Source of the DNA: Hibiscus mutabilis
Lineage: Eukaryota; Streptophyta; Magnoliopsida; Malvales; Malvaceae
DNA: 64,000 bases
Assembly: GCA_019671005.1 (NCBI GenBank)
Contig: CM033718.1
Coordinates: 31,512,508 to 31,576,507 of the forward strand
Reading direction: 5' to 3'
Part shown: one piece after another, positions 55,131 through 64,000 of the stretch
Layout of the letters: the number at the start of each line of letters is the position of its first letter
Numbering within the stretch: position 1 is the stretch's first letter
Position numbers and translations under genes: made by a program
Notes under the pieces: generated by a model
Seen by the model: only the letters and a program-made list of their open reading frames with translations
What the model was told of the DNA's origin: nothing
The model's database searches: none

Positions 55131-55641
55131 CACATATTGAATTTCAAATGTGTGCACGAATCATACGAATAACTTACGGAAGGTAAAAAATCAAAGAGTT
55201 TATCCAATGATTTTAAATCAATAAAATTAAAAAAATATATTGTACAATTGGATCATATATATACCAATGAGCGTAATCAAAACTTAAAAAAAAGGACCTC
55301 TCTTGGATTCTTGCCCATACGACAAACCATGGTTTTTTAACATAATATTATAATAAGAAAATTACTTAAATAGTACCTTAACTATTGGCGCGTTATCATT
55401 TTGGTACCTTAATTATTTTATTTTGACAAAATAATATATAACGTTATGTTTTTAAAATAGTACTTCCGCCGTTTAAAATTAACGAAAAAATTTATGTGGA
55501 ATTTTCTATTTTTTTCAATTTTTATGTCATTTTCTCCCTCTTAGTCATGATGCCACATGTTATTTTTTAATATTTTTATTTGTCCAACCAGAAGGTGACA
55601 CTGATTGTTTGAACAAAATCAAAGAAAATAAAATGTCTCCT

Positions 55642-55715
55642 ATGCTACTGGTGGGATTCGAACCAAGGACTTTATGGATAAAAAATTGAGCGCTCAACCA
55701 TTGAGTTACTATAAA
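55642..55715 (-). other. tRNA-like segment, left arm
   Basis: Minus strand: GTAACTCAATGGTTGAGC (A-box-like, plus 55692-55709) and GGTTCGAATCC (B-box, perfect consensus, plus 55654-55664), 27 bases apart, followed by CACC. This is the layout of an RNA polymerase III internal promoter. The anticodon stem is not clear, so it is not a functional tRNA gene; a tRNA-derived SINE head or an old tRNA pseudogene is likely. Confidence 0.6.
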
Positions 55716-56504
55716 ACAAAATTGTTACTATAAAGAATTGAACTTAGGATCCTTTATAAAATAAATAGTATGCAAAGCTATTAAACTAAGTTAATGATAC
55801 ATTTATAATTCATCAGAACTAATATTTAAGTTGAATTTCGCTACTATTAAACTAAATAAATAAATATTATTTTTTGTTATAAAACTAATATTAAAAATTT
55901 ATAAAAAAAATAAATTTATAATCTTTATTTCGTGTAAAATGTAAAATTTAAATTATTTACAAAATTATTTATAATTGGTTATTATATTATATTAGATAAT
56001 ATAAAATATAAAATAAACTTTTTCTCATTTTTTGAAAATTAAAAAACTAATAAAAAACTATGTATTTATTTTCATAATATTATATTAGATAATGTAAAAT
56101 TTAAAATAATAAAATATTTTATTTTTTCAAATTAAAAAAAATAAATATTTATTTTTATAATACAAATTAAAACAATAAATTTAAAAATAAATAATTTAAA
56201 AAAATTAAATTTTATATTTTATTCCAAACAAAGATTATAAATTCATTTTTTAGAAATATTTTAATATTAGATTTATAATAAAAATAAAGATTTATTTATT
56301 TATTTATTAGTGGTAGCGAAATTTAACTTAAATATTAGTTTTGATGAATTTTAAATGTATCATTAATTTAGTTTAATGCCTTTGCATAATATTAATTTTA
56401 TAAGAGATTTCATGTTCGATTCTTTATAGTAGCAATTTTGTTTTATTTTTAGATTGTAAATTTTGTTAAATTAAATACTTCTTTATTTGGTTTTAATCAC
56501 AACC

Positions 56505-56575
56505 AATTGCTTGGCTCAATGGTTGATTGCTTAACCTTTTATCCATGAAGTTCTAGTTTAAATCCCACCAACAAC
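56505..56575 (+). other. tRNA-like segment, right arm
   Basis: The inverted counterpart on the plus strand: TTGGCTCAATGGTTGATTGC (A-box intact) and AGTTTAAATCCCACC (B-box decayed from GGTTCGAATCC). It lies in the mirror position of the left copy, so the two descend from one copy doubled by the inverted repeat. Confidence 0.6.
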
Positions 56576-56950
56576 ATACGAGACATATTATTTCTTTTGG
56601 TTTTGTTTAACCAACCAGTGACATGTTTTACTTTTTAGTTGTACAAATAAAATTATTAAAAAAATAACATGTGGTAGGTTGACTAAGAGAGAAATTGAAT
56701 ATAATAATAATATCTACATCAATTTTACTGTTAATTTTAAACGGTGAAATTATTATTTTGAAAATATTAAATATTATTTTACCAAAAAATAATTAAGATA
56801 CTAAAACAATAGCACATCAATAGCTGATGTATTATTTAAGTAGGTTTCCTATTATATTATACATATAATATAGGCATAAGGGAGAAACAATTATAGAAGA
56901 GGGTGAATATTAGAAATGGAGTTGGTCCTATTCACTGCCTTCCATTACTT

Positions 56951-57052
56951 CATTTTTAAATAAAATTAGGGAAGATGATGAATATGTCCGACTCCATTTT
57001 TAAATAAAATTAAGGAAGATGATGAATATGGCCGACTCCATTTTTAATATTA
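56951..57052 (+). repeat. 44-bp tandem repeat, about 2.3 copies
   Basis: Unit starts CATTTTTAAATAAAATTAG and contains GAAGATGATGAATATG; starts at 56951, 56995 and 57039 with few differences. Confidence 0.9.
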
Positions 57053-58735
57053 AAAAATATAATTAAGTTAATGTTTGGTAAAGTGCAGATTTTGTCCCCA
57101 TTCTGAAACCATAGAAACTCATGATAGTAGCGGAGTTTAACGGTAAGAAAATTTGTAAAAATATAATTAAGTTGATGTTTGGTAAATAATTTTTTTGGTC
57201 AAAATTAAAAGTTTAAATATTTTTTGAGATTTAATAATTAAATTTGTCAATATAGATGTTTGGTAAACATATAATTGTAACAGTGAATTGTGATAAAACT
57301 TCTCAAATTAAAAGGGGTTAGAGGGTTGAATATAAAAGTTGTAAAAACATTTTTGTTCTTAATAATCATAAAAAAAATTATAAATAACTTAAATTTGAAT
57401 AGCTAATAAAATTATAAAAAATAATTTCATAAATAAAAAATTAATACATACATCTAAAATTAATAATTAATGAAATTATATTTTTAATATAATTTCATAA
57501 ATGTGAAATTAATATATATCTAAATTCAATAATTAATAAAATTATATTAAAAAGATAATTTATAATAAGAAATTAATATATACATCGTTTAAATATGTTT
57601 ACTATGGTCAGATTAAAAAAATAATTATTATAATTTAATTAATATTAATATATATAAAATATGGGTAATTGATAAATTATAAACAAATATTGAATATAAT
57701 CATGTATTTAAATGTCATTTTGTTTGTTCAAATAATCAAATAACTATTAATTATCAGTTAATTTTACCAAACTATTTTATGTAATCAGCTAATGTAATCT
57801 ACTAATTAAATTAGCTAATGTAATCTGTTATTAGCTATCCGTTAATTGTCAAGCAGAGCCACTATTTTTTCTCAAATCATATTTGATTGAATATTTATAA
57901 CTGAAAAAATTAATTAATCAAGTTCCTTCGTCTAAGGTCGACTACATCGACAATACTTTTTATTTACATGGCTATTGAACGCTATAACCATTGCGCAGAG
58001 CCAGCCTTTGAACATGGGTGTAATATGACACTCCAAAAAAATTAGAATTTTTTTTACAAATTTAATATAAAATAATATTTAAAATAAAATTAATACAAGT
58101 TCAATTGAATTTTGGCACTACTTAAAAAAAAATTGACATCAATTCTTTGTTTCAATCTATTTAGAAAATTTCCTTCATAAAAAATTTAAAATTGTAATAC
58201 CCAAACTGAGTTTTCTGGCTCCACCCTGGCTATAACGATGACATATGTCACTTACGTAAAAGATTTATTTGATTCTTTTGTTTGATGTTTAGAGTATAAT
58301 TGAGTATAATGTAAAAAATATAACATTATAAAATTACAAAAATTGTAAAAAAAATACATGGCAACTTACAAGAAATTAATAAAATTAGAAAAATATAACA
58401 TTATAAAATATTTTTTTAAAATATACTTGAACAAACATTTTTAGGGATTATTTCAAGGAGCTCAAATATTTTATGCAACAAGCTTAACTTAACTGATTTA
58501 CTCGACAAAAACATAAAAATCTCTTTGGATGTGTTTACATTGACATAGAATTATCAGAGACAGAAGGTAGTTGTGACACCAATTGGTTTGATAAGTATTA
58601 CTCGACAGAAATCTCAATTTTATATTTACAAAAATAAAACAATGACCATGAAGTTATCATGGAAAGATTAATTTTATTTACTTTTGTAACCTTTTATGTT
58701 TTTAAATATTTTTAAATTTGAATTCAACGAGTAGT

Positions 58736-58802
58736 CCCAGTAGAAAAGATGATGTTATTTAGTCTAAGAGACCTGAGTTCAATCTGCTTTGTTTGCAAGG
58801 TG
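58736..58802 (+). other. Possible tRNA-derived SINE head
   Basis: AGTCCCAGTAGAAAAGATGA followed after about 25 bases by CCTGAGTTCAATCTGC resembles A-box and B-box spacing. Both boxes are imperfect. No poly(A) end or target duplication was found. Confidence 0.25.
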
Positions 58803-58988
58803 TGTGGTACATCAAATAGTTAAAAAAAGTTTGAACAGATATTACCTTGTAATCACCTCAAAACTATTCAAAAAAATTAAATCTATATTCTTTATATTTT
58901 TATAATTTTCTACAATTTATTTAAATATTTTTTTTATAATTTTCTATATCTTTTGTAAGTTTTTATAAATCGTAATGACTTTATTTTT

Positions 58989-59465
58989 GGAAAAAGTATA
59001 ATTTACCCTCAATTAAGCCTTAATCAACTAAGCCCTTAAATTGAAAAAAATCTTATATGACACTCTTTACCACGTCATTTTTAATTCCAACCAACAAAAA
59101 TCAATTACTTCATTTTTTTCTCAACATCATTTAAGGATAAATCTCAATTTTTTCATATAAATATGAAGGGTAGTTACCTAGAAGTTAATTATGAATAAAT
59201 TAGTGGTATAGAGAAAAAAGAGCGAGATGACTAATTTTTTATTGGTTGGGATCATGAATGATATGATGAGAAGGGTTCATATAATGATATCTCCTTAAGA
59301 TCAAAGAAAATAATCAATTAAGCTTTCGCGTATAACAAATGTTACCATTATAAGGGTTCGTTAGTCATGTCAACAAAAAATTACAGTCAATGTGTTTAAT
59401 GTTAACAAAGGGACTTGAATGATCAAATTTTCAGTTCTAAGGGCTCAATTGAGTGTAATTTTCAT
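58989..59465. mobile_element. About 480-bp foldback MITE
   Basis: Left end GTATAATTTACCCTCAATTA and CAACTAAGCCCTT; the right end in reverse complement gives GAAAATTACACTCAATTGAG and CCCTTAG. Inner parts are also inverted (AACCAACAAAAATCAATTAC versus AACCAATAAAAAATTAGTC). Not coding. It is of the same general build as the 52183 element but with different ends. Confidence 0.75.
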
Positions 59466-61563
59466 GATATTTTTTTTTATTTTTACTGATTGTTTTTAAC
59501 AATAAACCTTTGAAAAGATTACAAGATAAATATTTGATGCACCATTGATATATTATTTTATGTATTGTTGGCAAATTAAATAGTTACCAGAAAATCATCA
59601 ATAAAATTAAATGAGTTCAATTTTAAATTGTTACGATGACACGTCATAACTAATTCAGTAATAATGCATACAATTTTAAAAATCGGTAGCACATCAAATT
59701 TTAATCATTTTTACAAATAAAATATATGAAGGGTGTGAAATCAGAAAATCGTTCGGGTTTCAGGTGAGGTCATGTCAGGTCAGGTCAGATCAAATCAGAT
59801 ACGGGTTATGTCATGTCAATTTAATAGTTCGACTCGGATCAGGTAGGGTCTGGGTTGACTCAGATTTGGGTCAGTATCTAGTTAATTTCAAATCAGATTG
59901 AGTTCGGGTCTTATCGCGTACAAATAAACTTCGGTATGGTAATTGTGGGTAAATTTCGGATAAAAATAAAATTTTAGGGATTATTATGAACCAAAATATC
60001 CTTAGGATGTCGAAATATGTTACAATTTAAAAAATATATATTTATAATTGTGACTAAATTGAATTAAACTAAAATTTAAAAGTGAATATTAGGACTAAAA
60101 TGCAACATTTAAAACGTAGCAAGACCTAAGGGTAATTAACCCCTAACCTAAAAATTTGGCGGCTTATTTCTCTCCAAATTTTTGTCCTTCCTCCCCATTT
60201 TTACCAATTTATAACTTTTCCTTTTTTTAATTAAACTGAATGGTTATTTTACATTAGGGGCAATTATTCTTTAGCCCTTATGACTTTAGATTCTTTTTCA
60301 TTTAAGTCCCAAAATTTATTTTTAGGTTTTAATTTAATTCAATTGAGTCCCAATTTAGATTAATTTAATTGAAATTTCACATTTAGTTTTAGAATTCTTT
60401 TAATTATGTCCGTGATTTATGCTTTTAGGTTTTAATTTAGCTCAATTAGATCTTAAATTTTATAAGTTAATTCAATTCAGACAACATTATTATTATTATA
60501 CCATATAAACTTTGATTTAATATAATTGTATACAAAATTTTGATTTGGGTGTAAACATGTAATTGGACACATGAAAGTTGAAACTTTAATTTAGTTCAAC
60601 TGTACACATCAAGCTTTGATTTAAATATTTAATCAAATTCAAATGCATAATTTAGCAAGTTGAATCAGAATTAATCTCGTAAATCAATAACCCTAAACTA
60701 AACCATAAACCGTTAATACTAAACCAAAACCATAAACCTTAAGGAATTGAATTAATCTCATAAACCAATAATCATAAGCTAAACCATAAACCATTGATAC
60801 TAAACCATAAATCATTGATACTAAGCCATAAACCTTAAGGAATCAAAATTAATCACATGAACCAATAACCCTAAACTAAACACTAGACCATAAACTATTA
60901 ATATTAAACCATAAACCATAAATCATAAGGAATCATGTTGGCAACATTTAGATATTTAATAAATTTTTTAAATATTTTTATATACTACATAATTTATAAA
61001 TATAAAAAGTAAACGTATTAATTTAATGATCATAGTTAAGCATGTACCTTAAATAGTGAAAATGTATTTTTGTCACAATGTAATATAATAAATTCACAAT
61101 CTCACAACTTTATCAATTGTAACTTATTAGTTATTACGAGTCAGGTAAATATCATATCAGTTCAATAACAAGTCAGATCATTTACAGGTTGAGTCAATTA
61201 CAGATCATGTTGATAATAGGTCGGGTAATATCAGTTATTTACTAGGTTAATCTCGGGTTCGGGTTCATATCAGGTAGGATATATGTCGGGTTTGGTTATC
61301 ACATTATCATGTTGATTTCGGGTTCAGGTCGTTCTCAGGTCGGGTTCATATCCAAAATTTCCAAGTCTAACACGGGTTCAGGTCAACACCAGTTCGGACT
61401 CGAATCGATTTCGAATCACCAGCACCTCGAGTCACAAACAGTTCTGACTCAAGTCGGTTTCAGTCAGTTTTGCAGGTCGGGTCAACTTTTTACATCCTTA
61501 AATATATGTTTATTAAAAATAAATAAATAATTTTCAATTTCATTTTTTAAAAGTGTAACACTA
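59466..61563. other. Intergenic region with GGTCAGGTCGGGT-rich tracts
   Basis: At 59745-59930 and 61140-61500 the plus strand is rich in GGTCAGGTC, TCGGGTTC and related words. Similar tracts occur at the ends of some plant DNA transposons and of degenerate low-copy repeats. Between them is AT-rich DNA and a telomere-like minisatellite. No gene seen; the 73-codon frame at 61309-61530 is made of the repeat itself. Confidence 0.45.
60660..60945 (+). repeat. Telomere-like degenerate minisatellite
   Basis: About three units of roughly 100 bp made of CCCTAAACTAAACCATAAACC, AATACTAAACC and closing AAGGAATC. The CCCTAAA and ACCATAAA words resemble the plant telomere repeat (CCCTAAA)n. Units start about 60662, 60741 and 60839. 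Confidence 0.7.
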
Positions 61564-61918
61564 TGTTAATGAGATCCTGTCTCAATAAGAATAAAGAGAC
61601 CTTAGGAATTCTAAGGATATCATGTATGGATCTCTTCATGTCTAATTTTTAATTTACTTTAGATTTATTTTATTTTACTACCTATAAACACACCTCGCAG
61701 ACGATCACCAATGGCCACGTGTCAATCACCCAAGGCCTGTGTATCATCTCACGAACGATAACCAACGGTCATGTGGCAATCACCAAGGCCTGCGAACATG
61801 ACGATCAATCTTCTACACAAAAGAACCAGACCAAGAAAACATCAGAACCATCTTCAACCACCACTAGAACCATCATCTTTTAATCGACTACAGTCATAGT
61901 TCACTTTACCAGTCAACA
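61564..61918 (+). repeat. 5' LTR of element G (tentative)
   Basis: Bounded by TGTTAATGAGATCCTGTCTC and CCAGTCAACA, about 355 bp, with a likely TATA box at 61681-61690 (CCTATAAACA). It is followed by ATTGGTACCATGAGTGTGAA, which resembles a primer-binding site with its TGG two bases after the LTR end. The matching 3' LTR is beyond the window. Confidence 0.5.
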
Positions 61919-63330
61919 ATTGGTACCATGAGTGTGAACTAGGCACATGATCTTTAGATTTCTCATATTTCAGTTTGAATTATTATTTAGCAACCAAATA
62001 TTGCATGACAACATCTAGATGAAATGGGTAGGAAGGAAACATAAGACTTGAATGCAAATCCAGACGTGGGCTTCAATCTGATAGAACAAGTGACACCCCC
62101 AACATGCAGCAGTGGTAACAGTGGGAGCAATTATGAGCTCAGCCTCCCCCATGGTTTATCAATTTAGGAGAAAATACACCAGACCAGTGATGCTTTCCCT
62201 ACATAAGCTAGTAACAAACAATTCATGGACATGCAACAAAAATTAAAGGCCATGGAGGAATCCATGTTTCTTTCTAGGAGGTAATTTAAGAAACAACAAA
62301 ATTTATAGAGGAACAGGTAGAACGACAAAGAGTAGCCGATGAAAGAAATGAAAGATTGATTCATGAGTTAACAGAGAAAAAGAGAGGTAAGACAACTAGA
62401 GGCGCGCATGAAAAAAAGGAGCAAATTAAGCAGAAGAGGGTGTTCGTGATCAAGCATTTCAGAATTCCAAATGGGGGGTTATGAAAAAGATGGGAAACTG
62501 AGGATTCAAATTATTATCCTATGGAGGATGAGGCTCAACAGATGTTGAAAGAAAAAATAGAGCAGCAAGAAAGGAATTTTTATAACATGCAAAGCTTTCA
62601 GTTGGTGGATTCGTCTCGAGATTTCAGGAGATACAAAAATGAGCCTTTAGCTAGAAGTATTCTTGAGCATCATGTTTCCATATCCTTCAAGTTTCATAAG
62701 TTGATGTATGATGGGAAAGGAGATCCCCAATACCATTTTTTTACTTTTTGAATCATATGAATATATTCGGGGCACCAGACCAGGTTAAGTGCAGGGCATT
62801 TTCGATGACAATGAAGGTTGGCGCCCAGGCTTGGCATCTTCAGTTGCTGCAAAATTCAATACACAATTTTGATCAATTAGCAGACCTTTTTATGAGTCAC
62901 TTTCTTGCGAATAAAGTGTTGAAGAAGTCTCAATTAGCAGCTGCAATGCAGACTAAAGAAGTTGTAGACGAGTTTGTGATCAATGCCTTTATTAATGGAA
63001 CTACCCATTAAATTTAATTTCTTGGATAGACCGTTAGTAAATTTGTCCGCATTAAATGAAAAGGTAGATTGAATAAGAGCTTAGACTCAGGGTTCGCAAT
63101 TTACAAACACTCAATACAACGTCCGCATTTCCAAATGAGGTAGACCTCCACTTTAAGATAGGACTAGAAAATGAGAAAATCTTTATAGAGGGGGAAACAA
63201 TACTCGCAATTTGATAGTCATGGCCAGTAGTATTGGCAAGATAATAAGCATGAGGAAAGACCTAGGGAGAGGCCATCTAGGTTTTGAACTTATCAACAGT
63301 TGACAGAGTCACCCTCCTAGATCCTGAATC
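61919..63330 (+). pseudogene. gag of element G
   Basis: From about 62220 the text is helical and Gln/Lys/Glu-rich (MDMQQKLKAMEESMFLSRR). The capsid-like domain lies in two frames: 62521-62751 with SISFKFHKLMYDGKGDPQYH, and 62748-63011 with MNHMNIFGAPDQVKCRAFSM, AQAWHLQLLQNSIHNFDQLA, DLFMSHFLANKVLKKSQLAA. This order (DP...H, CRAF, AxxW, F..L...F) is the retrotransposon Gag domain. The frames join at a run of T's near 62735-62745. Stops at 63009 and after end it; gag-like text persists to about 63110. Confidence 0.65.
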
Positions 63331-64000
63331 TGATTGAGCACTACTAGAATTTTGCGACCTCTGCAACCAAACACTCAATTAACTAAACATGGTTTAGAAT
63401 GTAATGTCAATCTAAACTTGCAATTAATTTTATCCCAATAGTGATTAAGAAATGTTCAATTAATTTAATGAATTTAACATTTATCCTAATAAGCCAAGGA
63501 TAAATTTAAATTCAGTAAGTTAATTCGAACCCAAATCTAACTCAGGCTTTAAAAAATCTAATCCGAGAATTAACTTAATTAATTTAAGGATCGTGCCCCT
63601 ATTAAACGAGCACAGGACCTAAACTAATTAAATTAATTGGCCTAATATAAACTAAAACCTTAATCAAACCCAGAAGCCCATCTAACTAAGCTACCCTAAA
63701 GCCCAAAAGGACAAGGCCCAAAACTACAAGAGCTCAAACCACTAATCTAAACCTACACAAAAAACCAAGAGACATAAGAATATAAATATTTACTATATAT
63801 TCTATACTAAAAAATATATGTATATTTATAGAAAAGCTATATTTCAAAAGCCTTATATAATATATATTATATAAAAAACTATATATGTTACATTCTTTTT
63901 TTTAGGAAACATATTATATATTTAAAGAAACTATATATATTATAAACTTTAAAAACTATATATATTTTGAAAACTATACTTTGTAAAACTATATATTATA
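63331..64000. other. AT-rich sequence at the window end
   Basis: No gene or element protein recognised. The region is AT-rich, with TATATATA-type words from about 63780, and a phrase (CCCAAAACTACAAGAGCTC) that resembles LTR U3 text, so another element may start here. Not enough remains to identify it. Confidence 0.4.

Larger units (their letters stand above)
55343..56860. mobile_element. 1.5-kb long-armed foldback element
   Basis: Left and right arms of about 600 bp each are inverted copies: ATAATATTATAATAAGAAAA at 55343 matches ATAATATAATAGGAAACCTA in reverse complement at 56860, GTACCTTAATTATTTTATTT matches the arm near 56790, and CATCAGAACTAATATTTAAG (55812) matches CATCAAAACTAATATTTAAG on the other side. 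The loop 55960-56200 is AT-rich. Each arm also has a tRNA-like segment. There is no transposase, so it is non-autonomous. Confidence 0.75.
56861..58988. other. AT-rich intergenic DNA with short repeats
   Basis: No gene supported. Contains a 44-bp tandem repeat and at 57060-57250 a repeated phrase (GATGTTTGGTAAA) in three places. A segment 57775-57845 has repeated GCTAATGTAATCT words that look like a decayed inverted element. Confidence 0.5.

Noticed and set aside
55642..55715. A functional tRNA gene
   Set aside because: A- and B-boxes are present but the anticodon and acceptor stems do not pair, and the segment is repeated within an inverted element.
57775..57850. A hAT-like small transposon with repeated GCTAATGTAATCT
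   Set aside because: No clear terminal inverted repeats or 8-bp duplication could be defined.
61309..61530. 73-codon plus-strand frame
   Set aside because: Its composition (SGSGRSQVG, SGRS) mirrors the GGTCAGGTCGGGT-like repeat; no stop occurs because the repeat lacks stop codons in that frame.
1..64000. CRISPR arrays, operons, bacterial promoters or ribosome binding sites
   Set aside because: The sequence is plant retrotransposon DNA. The only regularly spaced repeats are the minisatellite at 46376 and LTR sub-repeats.

Overview
This window looks like a gene-poor, repeat-dense stretch of a flowering-plant nuclear genome. Almost everything recognisable in it is transposable-element DNA, nested several layers deep, and I found no intact host gene. 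The repertoire is Athila-type and Tat/Ogre-type Ty3/gypsy elements, a Tekay/Del-like chromovirus, a Ty1/copia element and MITE-like foldback elements, which is typical of a eudicot. The first ORF of the Tat element most resembles, from memory, ORFs common in cotton (Gossypium, Malvaceae), so a Malvaceae source is my inference. Nothing suggests bacteria, plasmids or phage.

Layout. 1-8539: minus-strand Athila-type element 'F' (5' LTR 6996-8539, gag, protease, RT, RNase H, integrase and the env-position ORF; its 3' LTR lies left of the window). 8540-9328: inverted fragment of a Tat/Ogre-type LTR. 9329-51011: plus-strand Tat/Ogre-type element 'D', broken open by three later insertions. Its ORF1 is at 9370-11466. 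Gag starts at 11743 and is split at 12962/28533 by a 15.6-kb Athila composite. RT is split at 31670/38997 by a Ty1/copia element. Integrase is split near 40690/44171 by a 5'-truncated chromovirus 'E'. D ends with a duplicated integrase tail, a 58-bp minisatellite and two LTR copies 34 bp apart.

The Athila composite (12963-28532) is the most unusual object. It is flanked by a perfect 5-bp duplication GTTAT and removing it restores the gag reading frame of D, yet both outer ends are U3 ends of inverted LTRs. Inside are a plus-strand element 'A' without a 3' LTR, an inversion breakpoint near 20648, and a minus-strand array of LTRs sharing internal segments ('B' and 'C'). B has lost pol and carries an unidentified ORF.

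51012-61560 is AT-rich intergenic DNA with several inverted-repeat elements (52183-52687, 54372-55130, 55343-56860, 58989-59465), a degenerate GGTCAGGTCGGGT-rich tract and a telomere-like minisatellite. The 55343-56860 foldback carries a tRNA-like segment in each arm. At 61564-63330 a short-LTR Ty3/gypsy element 'G' begins, with a frameshifted gag; the remainder to 64000 is AT-rich with no supported gene.

All element ORFs carry stops or frameshifts, many as CAG/CAA to TAG/TAA or TGG to TGA/TAG, as expected for old methylated copies. Coordinates of LTRs and domains were read by eye and may be off by a few bases, more at degenerate ends.
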